Below, piece after piece: positions 47,901 to 59,400 of a DNA stretch of 64,000 bases. Origin of the DNA: Crambe crambe (Eukaryota > Porifera > Demospongiae > Poecilosclerida > Crambeidae); NCBI GenBank assembly GCA_963924555.1, contig OZ004586.1:2686501-2750500 (forward strand), written 5' to 3'. How positions within the stretch are numbered: position 1 is the stretch's first letter; each line of letters opens with the position of its first letter. The notes beneath the pieces are model-generated. The model saw only the letters and a list, made by a program, of their open reading frames with translations, made no database searches and had not been told where the DNA came from. Position numbers and translations under genes: made by a program.

Positions 47901-47973
47901 CAAAGTGGATCTTATTAATCAGGAGGAGTTGAGTGGGTTCACCATCAGGACACTTGACATCTTACAATATAAG
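44950..47973 (+). pseudogene. RPTP pseudogene (FN3 scrap joined to PTP exons, 3' end lost)
   Basis: 44950-45200 is a decayed R10-type second FN3 exon with frame breaks. By 45274 it runs into the end of the first PTP exon ([10 protein letters not shown]), so TM, juxtamembrane and Ig are gone. Later exons: 45370-45452, 45537-45573, 45635-45849, 45903-46066, 46477-46612, 46784-46915, 46971-47064, 47140-47190 (cut), 47434-47568, 47845-47973. CAG-CTG-CAA has become CAG-CTG-TAA at 45552-45554, a premature stop. A 9-base in-frame loss is in 46784-46915. The YDHNR motif is changed to YNNNR. A small inversion breaks the exon at 47190. The last three exons are missing: an LTR starts at 48150, in the intron before them. 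Confidence 0.9.
47188..47397 (-). other. Microinversion inside the RPTP pseudogene
   Basis: Read on the minus strand, the segment restores the R6/R10 order: the end of the exon, the GTAAGCTC donor and the intron to about GGTTCCATT. CATGC and GCATG at the two edges form short inverted repeats at the breakpoints. Confidence 0.85.
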
Positions 47974-48149
47974 GTAGCTATTATTGTCTGGCATACAAAT
48001 AATGTCTATCCTGATAAAAATTTCAGATATGTAGCTAGTAAGTATTTCTTCCAAATTTCATCCAACTTTAGAAAATTTATTCAGTCCATTATGATCACTT
48101 TTTTCAACCAAAATTAGCTATTTTAGGTAGCAATTTATCTATTCATATT

Positions 48150-48433
48150 TGTTGGAGCCACACCCTCCTACTGTGGTCCACCCACACAGCTAACCAATTG
48201 AACATGTCATTTCTTGCACAGACTTCAAACAATACACACATAATCATCACATTCATTTATGCTGTATCATGATTGTCACCTAGGCTTTGATCTAATTACA
48301 GTAGTCATTATTCTTGCCTGTAAGTCAGTCTCCTTGCAATTTTGATTAAGTCTTTTGCTGTTGTAACACTGAGTCTAGCTAGAACCTGCTCCTGGGAGTT
48401 TGCCGACTGTATAGTTCACTCAAACCCCCAACA
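48150..48433 (+). mobile_element. 5' LTR of a Ty3/gypsy-like retrotransposon
   Basis: Begins TGTTGG and ends CCAACA (matched short inverted ends). It is followed at once by a primer-binding-site-like TGGTGGCAGCGG. Length 284 bases. No matching 3' LTR is visible in the window, so the element is truncated. Confidence 0.7.
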
Positions 48434-48508
48434 TCTGGTGGCAGCGGTGCTGACAGCTAGACCATTGACTGCAGTGAGACCAGCGAGATCAAAAAGAATA
48501 CAAGAACA

Positions 48509-49564
48509 TTGGTTGAGATAACCAACAGGCACGGACCAGTTAATCTACGAACGTTACAGAAGAACTGTCTGGCAGAGGAAGCCGAAGACTCGAGCATTTA
48601 CTGTAAGTTGATTAAATTTCAAAAGATGTCAAAGAATCCGAGGAAGCGAACAGGCTACAGTTCACGAGAGAGGCCTGGAAACGAGGCTGGCACGCCACAG
48701 AGATCAGATGCGGCAGCTGAGCAAGACAATGATTTTGAAGATAGAGCAGAAAAGCCTAGAGAAAATGCCACAGAGACACAGCAGGACCAGTTCCCCTGGC
48801 TAGCACATTTTTTGCAACTCCAGCGGGAAGAATCAATTGCTCGCCAGGAAGAGGAGAGGGCCAGAGAAGAACGCTTGTGCAAGCAGGCCCTAGAGAGGGA
48901 AGAAAGGCTTCAGAAACAGTTTCTCACCTTCTTGCAGGCTCAAGCAGACCAGTTTACCAAGAAAGCAGAGGCAGATGCAACACTTCAACGGATTGACGAA
49001 GAGAGGAGACGTCAGGAGTTGGAGCAGCAGCAAGAGGAGGCCAGAGCTAGAGAGGAAGCCCGAAGAAAGGAAAAACTTCTGGAGCAAAGGAGACGAGAAA
49101 CACCTAAAATGCAAGCAATGTCTGAAGATACGGATGTTGAGGACTACCTCGCAGAATTTGAGCTACTTATGCAAGACCTGGAGATGCCAATAGACAGATG
49201 GATGACTTACCTGCGGCCACTTCTCTCGGCTAGGGCGCGAGAATCAATCGCAGTACTTACCCCAGAAAAACGAATAGACTATGAATCAGTCAAGATCACC
49301 ATTCTTGAAGCTTGTGGGATACGCCAAGGAAGACTGGGTGACAGGCTGTGGCGTTTTACGAAGCCAAAAGGGGTGAGCTTCATGAGCATGACACCTAAAC
49401 TTGTACGTCTCTATAACCGATATGTCGGGGAAAAATCTACCTTTGAGGAAGTGCGTGATGCCATCCTTAAGGAAAATTTTTTGCAGATGCTACCACCCAT
49501 ACCAGCATCCCACGTTAGGGACAAGAACCCTACAACCCTAACAGAAGCAGCCATTGCTAGCTAG
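48509..49564 (+). mobile_element. Truncated gag of the Ty3/gypsy-like element
   Basis: An open frame of 351 codons. The N-terminal half is a long charged coiled coil rich in E, R and Q; the C-terminal part (from about residue 205) has the retrotransposon gag pattern: DVEDYLAEFELLM, LRPLLSARARESIA, then a helix ending FLQMLPP and VRDKNP. It stops at a TAG just where the domain would end. No zinc knuckle, protease, reverse transcriptase or integrase follows. The G+C content is clearly higher than in the receptor genes. The true start may be the ATG at 48627. Not a complete or active element. Confidence 0.8.
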
Positions 49565-49846
49565 CAAGGTTCTGCACAAATCATCTTATTGAGTTTCAGA
49601 TCAAAATTTAATTACAGGAGCAGTGGAGATATGATATGCTAATTAATGGCACATCTAAATGCAATCAATCATCTAGCTTGACAGAAGACAGATAGATATA
49701 TAGATGAATCTATGACTAAAGATGAAGTATGCGAGTTGTGCATGCATACACATAGCAATTCTGATAACAGGAAATGATTATGTGCTTCCACCATGCTATA
49801 ATTATTTACATGTGACTATCTCTGACATCATCACAAGTTCTTAATC
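49565..49846. other. spacer upstream of R9
   Basis: Non-coding; contains AACAGGAAATGATTATGTG (from 49768) and CTTCCACCATG, the end of the palindromic element also present at 53251-53360. Confidence 0.5.
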
Positions 49847-52569
49847 ATGTTGAATGGTGTACTACTTATAACTCTTGGATTGGTGTCCACTCTGTCATCT
49901 GCACAGAGTCAAGGTGAGTGCCTAAAGACTCAGTAGCTATACCCAGTTAGCTAACTAGCTAAAAATATTCATGCAGTGATGATGAGAGGTGAGGGAATGT
50001 AACTTATTATGTATACAATCAGTAACTAATGAGTGTTCTATCAGATACGTAATCAGCACGCCGATAAGTATCACTTTCTCATCACTGACTGCCTCATCTG
50101 TGACCATATCCTGGACCCAGCCTCCATTCAGTCTCCCAATGGATGAGTATTAGAGTAGACCTGAGACGAGTAACTGGTGCAAGGCAGTTGTGTGCAATGG
50201 TTGATAATAAGTTCAGGATGACTAGTGGTACTTCAACAGTAGATTTTTCTAACCTACATGAATTCAGTATTTACAGTGTAACAATTACTGTTTCATTACC
50301 AAGTGGATTTACTGCTACTCTGATACCAACTGTAGAGTTCACTACAAAGGCAGCTGGTATGACCATACACTGAAATCACATAGCTAGCTAATAACAATGC
50401 TAATGGTTTGCTCTGCTGCAGTACCTACTGCTCCCCCACGCAGCGTAAACAGTCCCTCTATCACCTCCAGAAGTGTTAGTGTGTCCTGGTCGAAAATTGA
50501 ATGTATTGAACGCAATGGTCCAATCACTAAGTACACAGTGGAATTCCAAGAAGTGGGAGGGGCTCCGATCCCTGGTGTGGTGGTGAATAATAACTTCACA
50601 GCTAGTGGACTCTCTCCTTACACAAACTACACCTTCAGAGTTGCTGGAGTCAATGACAATGGCACTGGACCTTTTTCTGATGTAACCAGTATTCTGACAG
50701 AAGAAGAAGGTAGCTAATCATAACTACATAACTGTCTTAATTTTTTTTATGTGTAGCTCCTGGTCCTGTGTCTAACCTCACTGGTACTCCTAAGTTCACT
50801 TCCATTGTACTCACTTGGAGTCCTCCTCAAGAACCTAATGGAGTCATCATCAGTTATGAAGTCACTTACACAGTCAATATATTCACAGTTAAGGGTGCTT
50901 GCAATAGCAACGCCCATGCTTCTATTTCTAGAATTTGAAAAGGTTGTCCTGCACTTATACTGCAGCTAGTTGGATAATTTTATAGTCTTATCTTCAGATA
51001 GGATCAATCTACACACTATGTAATAGTTATTAAGAGGGGGTGGGGCATGGTGTGGCTAAAATACCTTAAACCATAAAATTTTGATTACTTCGTACATCTC
51101 AGGAATCACTGGTTCGAATCAGCTCATTTTTTGCATGCAGCTTTCATAAGTTAAGGTTATCAACGTAACGGTTAGTTTTTTTCTATATCTAGCTTGGACT
51201 TCTCAAATCACAAGGTCGGGCATGAAAAAATAAGCATAAACTAAAAATTAATATTGAAATTCAGAAAAACTCAATGTTATGTTGTAGAATACAGATAGAA
51301 GGTGTCTGAGAGAAAAAATTATCCAAGTAAGTCCAACAGTTCCTGAGAATTACAGGCATTAGCAAAGTCGTTCATAGCACCCACGAAAATTAGGCAATAT
51401 TTAAAATTTTTGGTGTGTGTGGTAGTGACATGGTACTGTATAGCTAGGATATTTTGCTTATTGCTGCTCTAAACAGCTCTGGAGTTATACTCCCCTAGCA
51501 ACCATGCGTGGGCGGAGGGTTGCAAGCACCCATAACACCTCAGACTTGAGCACTACAATAACTATTCCATCATTGACTCCACAAACAAGAGTCTCTGCTA
51601 TTACAGTCACTGCTTACACAGGAATAGGACGAGGAGAACCTGCTAATTTGCCTGATCAGACTACACTTGAGTTACGTGAGTTATTTCCTCTGCATACCTC
51701 ATTATTATAATGATTGATGCCACTTGCAGCTGTAATGAATGTCATGGTGGAGATGTTGTCTAATACTTCAGTTAATGTTTCATGGGAAAGTATCGACACT
51801 TCAGAGCCCACCATAAGCTACAGAGTCTACTATAATCAACCTGGAAATATGGATGCCTCAAGTTGTGTTTTTATCGTACTTGTTTACAGCTTCTATATCA
51901 CCACCTGCTGGCAGTCCAGTTGGAGTCAGTAGAACAGAATTGTCTGTTGCTATTGTCATTACCTTTCTCTTGACTGTCATACTTAACACCTCCATCATTT
52001 TTGTAATATACTGTATCTACCATCATTGTAATGAAGGAATAAAGAAAGAGTGAGTGATACAGCCACCTAGCTAGCTATGTACATAGAGTATACATAATTA
52101 TAGATCATATGCATATTATGTATGTCCACCCACACTAATAATGATAACAATGGAAGTATAGCTTCTTCAGCTCAAGATAGATAGTGCTGGCTAGAGCTAT
52201 ACTTTGGAGTATGCTCAATGTATGGCCATAATAATATTATTATAGCTGGAAAATGTTTCCTCTACCTACTTGCCCTCTAGGAACTGCTGCCCAATGTTAT
52301 ATGTAGGTTTGACCTTATTATATTTGAACAGAAATGGACCATCTAAAGAAGTTCAGTATGAAACTGTGGCTTCCAAGTACGTAAGTTACTTCAGTATCAA
52401 CAATGTAGACAGTGTTATGTACTATACATGTACGCCAGTTAACATTAGCTTTCGAATTTGTAATAACAGAGGTCCAGCTAATGGAATGGAAATGGATGTT
52501 TGTGCAGCATATGGACATGTGATGACAACACAAAGTCCCCCCACTGTCTTTGGCAGAGAAAGTACATGA
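49847..52569 (+). CDS. R9: damaged FN3 receptor with ITIM-like tail
   Basis: Sound exons: 49847-49913 (signal peptide), 50422-50709 (one FN3), 51890-52049 (TM), 52332-52376, 52470-52569. Broken parts: the first domain exon is gone except for its donor remnant (AGAGGTGAGGG near 49985); 50046-50360 has a 5-base and a 1-base insertion; the exon starting 50759 is split by a transposon (50893-51531); the exon starting 51730 loses its second half and donor. Because the FN3 exons are phase 1-1, splicing only the sound ones still gives a 219-residue, one-FN3, one-TM protein. The tail has VQYETV (Tyr codon 52357), a good ITIM match, then a GMEMDVCAAYGHV segment as in R5. It could be a working short inhibitory receptor or a pseudogene. 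Confidence 0.6.
50893..51531. mobile_element. DNA transposon inserted in an R9 FN3 exon
   Basis: GGGTGCTTGCAA at the left and TTGCAAGCACCC at the right are perfect inverted ends; AACGCCCATGC and GCGTGGGC(G) extend them imperfectly. Interior non-coding. Some exon bases beside it are lost compared with R10 (54852-54890 region). Confidence 0.8.
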
Positions 52570-53250
52570 TAACATTTAAACATGTGTTACAACTGTTACA
52601 GTAGTTGGTATAACAATTTTAGATATGTAGCTAAGCAATGTATTATGATCTTTACCAAACAGTGGAGAGTGCTATTTAGTGCAGACTTCATGATATTTCC
52701 TTTTGCATACTACGTATTACTATTACAATCTGACTACACTGTCTTATGATTGCATCTGCATAATCACCTAGCTAGTACACAAGTCCCACTGCCTCTCATG
52801 TATAGATGCATGTATACCATAGTCATTTACAGTATAATACATACCACATCATGTCTTCACTGCTTATTTGGAGATATTATTGTGCAGACCTAGCTACATA
52901 GCTATACTTTCATGCCAATCAATCAATCAATCACCTACCCTAACAGGAAATCACATGACTGACACATCCTGTGGTTATTCATGTAGCTACATGTGTCATT
53001 TGTTTGCTGGCTATAGCTGATAGCTACTATAATTAGCTATGGCTAATAGTTTGAGACTTATAAGTTGTTATAACAGTAACCATATAATAGTTCATAGCTT
53101 CTTTTAAAAAATGATCCATGGATTCTGTTGGTTTTATAGACAGCTATTCAGTTGTGGCTAGATAGAATGGGCATACTAAATTTAATCTCTTCTTTAAGCA
53201 ACTATGACTATGTAAGTTGTGCACCCACACACAATTAGCTATCTATCATG
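52570..53250. other. R9 3' flank / intergenic
   Basis: AT-rich; no exon recognised. A lone AACAGGAAATCACATG motif is at about 52943. Confidence 0.5.
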
Positions 53251-53360
53251 TGCATGGTGGAAAAGCAATCATTTCCTGTTCGCTACAATAATGTATATCA
53301 CATTATTGTAGCTCACTGCTATAAATACATAACAGGAAATAACTATACTTCCACCATGCA
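53251..53360. mobile_element. Palindromic MITE upstream of R10
   Basis: TGCATGGTGGAA...ATTTCCTGTT at the left and AACAGGAAAT...TTCCACCATGCA at the right are inverted; inner GCTACAATAATG/CATTATTGTAGC also pair. Ends 66 bases before the R10 start codon. Confidence 0.7.
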
Positions 53361-53426
53361 TATTGATCTAGAGCTAGCTAACTACATGTAACTAAGTAGC
53401 TCTGGCTACATCATTCATAAAACATC

Positions 53427-56400
53427 ATGAATAGTGTACTACCTCTAACTCTTGGACTTGTGTCCACACTCTCATTTGTACTGAATCAAGGTGAGTGCTT
53501 ATAAAGACTCAGCAACTAGCCATTAATTTTAAACTACTTTAAAAAATCCATGATGATGATTCAGAAGATTTTACTCACACAGAGATCTTTGATCAATTAT
53601 TGTTCCTATATATATATAGCCACATACAATCCTCATGCATGGAATAAGACTAGGAGTGGGAAGTTAGCTACCAAGAATGATTAGTAGTGTATACTATGTC
53701 TGTATGCAGAACAAGCTCCTACTAACCTCATGGTTAAACAGATTGGGATGGGAAGAGTGAGAGTCTCCTGGACACCACCAACCCCCCCTCCTAGTAGATA
53801 CCTAATAACAACAGGTGACACAAGACCAACAGACTCCAGTGCTGGCATAATGGTAGTTTTTGGAGCATATAGTCGTGATGTAGGACAGGCACCTGGTACT
53901 ACAGTTACTTACTGGCTGGTTGCACTTTATAGGACTCCAATAGTAGTAGGACCTGTGAGTTACACTGTAAGAGGTGAGGGAATGTAACTTATTATGTACA
54001 ATCAGTAACTAATGAGTGTTCTATCAGATATCAGCACACCGATAAGTATCACTTTCTCATCACTGACTGCCTCATCTGTGACCATATCCTGGACCCAGCC
54101 TCCATTCAGTCTCCCAATGGATGAGTATAGAGTAGACCTGAGACGAGTAACTGGTGCAAGGCAGTTGTGTGCAATGGTCAATAATAATAAGTCCAAGATG
54201 ACTACTGGTACTTCAACAGTAAATTTTTCTAACCTACATGAATTCAGTATTTACAGTGTAACAATTACTGTTACATTACCAAGTGGATTTACTGCTACTC
54301 TGACACCAACTGTAGAGTTCACTACAAAGGCAGCTGGTATGACCATACACTGAAATCACATAGCTAGCTAATAACAATGCTAATGGTTTGTTCTGCTGCA
54401 GTACCTACTGCTCCCCCACGCAGCATAAACAGTCCCTCTATCACCTCCAGAAGTGTTAGTGTGTCCTGGTCGAAAATTGAATGCATCAAACGCAATGGTC
54501 CAATCACTAAGTACACAGTGGAATTCCAAGAAGTGGGAGGGGCTCCGATCCCTGGTGTGGTGGTGAATAGGATCTTCACAGCTAGTGGACTCACTCCTTA
54601 CACAAACTACACCTTCAGAGTTGCTGGAGTCAATAACAATGGCACTGGACCTTTTTCTGATGTAACCAGTATTCTGACAGAAGAAGAAGGTAATCATAAC
54701 TACATAACTGTAACAACAATCTTAGTGTCTTTTATGTGTAGCTCCTGGTCCTGTGTCTAACCTTGCTGGTACTCCTAAGTTCACTTCCATTGTACTCACT
54801 TGGAGTCCTCCTCAAGAATCTAATGGGGTCATCATCAGTTATGAAGTCACTTACACAGTCAATGGCAACAATACTGTCAGAGTTAACACCTCAGACTTGA
54901 GCACTACATTCACTATCCCATCATTGACTCCACAAACAAGAGTCTCTGATATTACAGTCACTGCTTACACAAGAATAGGTCAAGGAGAACCTGCTAATTT
55001 GCCTAATCAGACTACACTTGAGTTACGTGAGTTATTTCCTCTGCATACCTCATTATTATAATGATTGCTGCCACTTGCAGCTGTAGTGATGAATGTCATG
55101 GTGGAGATGTTGTCTAATACTTCAGTTAATATTTCATGGGAAAGTATAGACACTTCAGAGCTCATAATAAGCTACAGAGTCTACTACTACTATAATCAAC
55201 CTGGAAATATGGATGCCTTTGTCAATGCTTTTAATAACTCTATTGTTATCAATAATCTGACGAGTAATGTGGAGTACTTGTTTTATGTGGTGGTTATTGC
55301 TGAAGTTGATGGGCAGACATTTACTGGACAAAGATCAATGACTGTAATGATTGGGGCTGTGCCTGAATGTATGTTACGTTACTAAAATGATTCATGATTT
55401 GCTCATAATAATTATGATTAACAAAATTAATGTTCTTAATTTTTTAGCTCCTACATCACCATCTACAACATCATCTTCTGGCAGTGCAATATCTGGAATC
55501 ATAGTAGGAGTAATACTCCTGATCATTAGTGTTGCCATAGTAACTGTACTGGCAGGATTTGGGTTTATAAGGTAAACTAGAACTACAATGTTGTATCAGT
55601 ATTTATAAAATTATTATTGTAGAAGACAAGATGAAAAATCTGACAAGAATATTGCAGTAGGATGTGCAAAACCAAGACCAACTATAGTAGCCATACTGGA
55701 GCATACTTCAGGTAATGAAGGGTTAATTAACAGTTCATAATGACAGTCATGAAATTACCTACAGGACCAAAGATTGAAAGTTTTCCTATGGACAGAATTT
55801 TAGTGGAGGGTGAAGGTGTGTCATTCAAGCCAGTAGTTAGGGGAGACCCAGAACCAATACTCACATGGTACCATGGAGGAAATGAATTGATATCCGATTA
55901 CTCCCTTGAGATCCAACCTGACGGCACTCTAGTGATAGCCTCAGCTGAGCTCAGACACAATGGAGTGTATAAGTTATCGGCAAGGAACAGCAGTGGTGTA
56001 GCTGAAAGAGAGCTCAGGCTTACTGTCCAACAGGAAGGTGAGGAGATAAATGCTCCCTCAAAGGAGAGTATAGAGGTTGACTTCACAGCTGTACCAGTGG
56101 CTGACTTTGGGGATTATGTGGCAAAGAACCATTCCCAGTCAGATGCAGGGTTTAGAAAACTGTACGAAGTAAGTTCAGAGTGATTATGTGTAACTAATTA
56201 TGCATGTTGTCAGTCTATTCTGACACATGAAATTGCATATGCACACTCTTAGTCTGAATCACATCTTCAAGCTCAGATTTCAGGATCAATTTTGATGAAT
56301 ATGCACTGTCAATCTTAGAGTCTTGATAGTGGTGATGAGCATCCTAAAACTGTTGGACTCTGCAAAGAAAACAAGAAATTGAATCGATTTGTTAATATCA

Positions 56401-59400
56401 CTGTGTGTAAGTGATTAGTGTATAGCTACAAGCCTTATCATTTTCAAGATGCTATTTATCACATGTAGATGACCATAATCGTATAAAACTTAATGCCCTA
56501 CCAGAGTATGAAGATTGTCAGAGAGAATTCATCAATGCCTGCTATGTCAATGTAAAGAAGTCTCAATCCATGCATGATATGTGATCTTAGCAATGTAGCT
56601 AGCCACACACAGTATAGTTAGTAATTGTTCTGTTATAGGGGTATTCACAGCTGCAAAGATTCATAACAACTCAAGGTATTCCTCAATACATGACTTGTTG
56701 AAGCATCAATATTTGTGATCTCCACTGTGTTAATTGTGCAGGTCCTAAAGATCGCACACTTGTTGATTTTTGGAGACTAGTTTGGCAGGAGAGACCTCTA
56801 ACCATAGTCATGGTAACCAACATCAAGGAAGGTAACAAGGTTAAATGCCAGCAGTATTGGCCAGACAGTGGAAGCAAGAATTATGGTCCCTTCAAGGTTA
56901 CCCTGGAGGAATACCAGGTGTTTGCTGACTATGTCATCAGGACACTGCAAGTTACTGTGAGGCATGCTATTATCTAATACATACAAATGAACATGGTCTT
57001 TCTATGCAGTTAGAAGGCAGTTCTGCAAGTCGTCCTTGGAAACTGAAGCAGTTTCACTTCACGTCCTGGCCTGATCATGGAGTGCCTGAATATGCCACTT
57101 CAATGTTGTCCTTTCATCGCAGGATCCTCTCACAGCACAAGAGCAGAAGAGGCCCCATGGTAGTACACTGCAGGTAAACATTCATGACATACGTACATGA
57201 TATTTTGGGGGCCAGAGACTTGCTATGGGGAATTTTAATAAATACGAAAGCCAGCATCTAAAGAACTGCATGTTTTTGAGTTCTTTTAGAGCCATTAAGA
57301 AGGTTTTGACAATAGTTAAACACATTCAGCAATAAACAGCTACATAGTATATCTAAAGAGTTAGGTACTTAAGGTTGTTCATTTAGTAAATGGCATTGTG
57401 TTTGTGTCTTACTGTATAGAAAATAGTGTACATGAGAAAAAAACGTAGCTACGTTAGCTGATCTACATCATGTAGTGTTTGAGTGAACTGGTACATTCAT
57501 CTGTATTGACTATCATAACATTAAATATGAGTGCTTGTACAGTACATTCATCTGCATTGACTATATTACGTACAGTGCTGGAGTGGGGAGAACTGGTACA
57601 TTCATATGTATTGATATTGTTCTTGAACAAGTCAAGAAGGAAAACAAAGTGGACATTGCAGGGACCATCAATAAATTGAGGCATCAGCGCATGAAGATGG
57701 TCCAGACTCCAGTAAGGAAGTATAGCTGCTGTCATCATAGTTCCAGTAAAGGTGCTGTTATTAGATAATCCAATAAGGATTTTGTCCTTAGTAGCTCTTA
57801 GAATTTGACAATCATGCAAATGATTACAGGGCAATTAAGAATTATAACCTCCTCTTCTTGCCCATACAGGAGCAGTTCATTTTCATCCATGATGCTATCT
57901 TGGAGTCAGTGATGTGTGGGGACACTGAGATAAATGCCACTAACCTCAGATCCACACTGATGAAGATGAACAGGAAGAACAACTCGACTAAGCTTGAGAC
58001 ACAATTCAAGGTTCAGAGAGAGTTCTTGACTATACAAGACCAAACCAATGTTGCCTCGTTTGCAGGTGTTGGATCTTGTATCACCTAAACAGAGTGATGT
58101 CATATGCACTGCTGCACTTCAACACTCAGATAAGAATCGCCTCAAAGATTTCCTACCTCGTAATTATTTAACACGTAACTGTAATACAATGTGACGTATA
58201 ATTCTTCACATGTCCACAGCTGATAAGTACCGTGTGATTCTGAGTGGAGAGTATCCTGACTACATACATGCTGTTGCTGCCAATGTAAGCTCATTAACTT
58301 CATTATACTGAAGTATGCAACAGATGCTAGTTTTATCTCATTTTGGAATTTCATATCAATAATTGTTGCTTTTTTGGCTTTTATAAAGATGCTTTCACAA
58401 GTCTAGTTTCCAAACATGCTAAGTTACAGCACACTAATAATATATTAACTATCCACCACATGCTATTGAAGGTTCTGTTGCATGCACTTCATGATCTTAC
58501 ACACTATTATGTGCATGCAGGCCTACAAGCAAAAGAAGGCTTATATCATAGCAGAGGGTCCAATGTCCTCCACCATCAGAAACATGTGGAAAGTCATCTG
58601 TGATAGGAAGTGTGGGGCAGTCATCATGTTATCCAACCTTATTGAGAATGGAATGGTATGTGCACATGTATGTACGTAGTCGTATTTATAGTGTGTATCA
58701 GAGAGTGCGGTAGCACTCTCTAAGTAGGGATGGCAGGTCAAAGTCCATAGGACAGTATAAACTAAAAACTCTTCTTTCTCTTCTACCCTTACTCTACAGG
58801 TTCTCAGAAGGCTACAGTGAATTATTATATCTACAAAGAAGAGAGGAGAATGTTCAAAAGCCAAAAATTCATTCGCCAACATAAGAAAAAAACGAGTTCT
58901 AAAATTGACTTTTCGTTCTTTTTCTTTATAATCAGAGAGTGCGGTAGCACTCTCTAAGTAGGGATGGCAGGTCAAAGTCCATAGGACAGTATAAACTAAA
59001 AACTCTTCTTTCTCTTCTACCCTTACTCTACAGGTTCTCAGAAGGCTACAGTGAATTATTATATCTACAAAGAAGAGAGGAGAATGTTCAAAAGCCAAAA
59101 ATTCATTCGCCAACATAAGAAAAAAACGAGTTCTAAAATTGACTTTTCGTTCTTTTTCTTTATAATAATAATAATAATAATAATAATAAGGATAATAATA
59201 ATAATAAGATCGACGTACCGACTTACTGGCTATAGTCATCAAAATTCTGCTTTGGCCATCTGTTAGAGCGGCACCTAGAGGCTGATCTTTTGCTATTAGT
59301 TTTGACTAAGGCTCTACTTCACTATTCGATAGCACTCGGAACACAGCTGCTAATCTTTCTACGCCATTTTGAAGGGGGCGGGGCTTATGGGCGGAGCCAC

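Noticed and set aside
48509-49564. Gag-like ORF as a host cytoskeletal coiled-coil gene
   Set aside because: LTR and primer-binding-like site directly upstream and a gag-type C-terminal domain make a retroelement the better reading.
51504-51710. ORF starting inside the inserted transposon and running into R9
   Set aside because: The first codons are transposon end sequence; the remainder is the second half of the interrupted FN3 exon.
58541-59242. 233-codon minus-strand ORF with an internal repeated peptide
   Set aside because: Created by the 234-bp tandem duplication (234 is a multiple of 3) plus part of an R10 exon read backwards.
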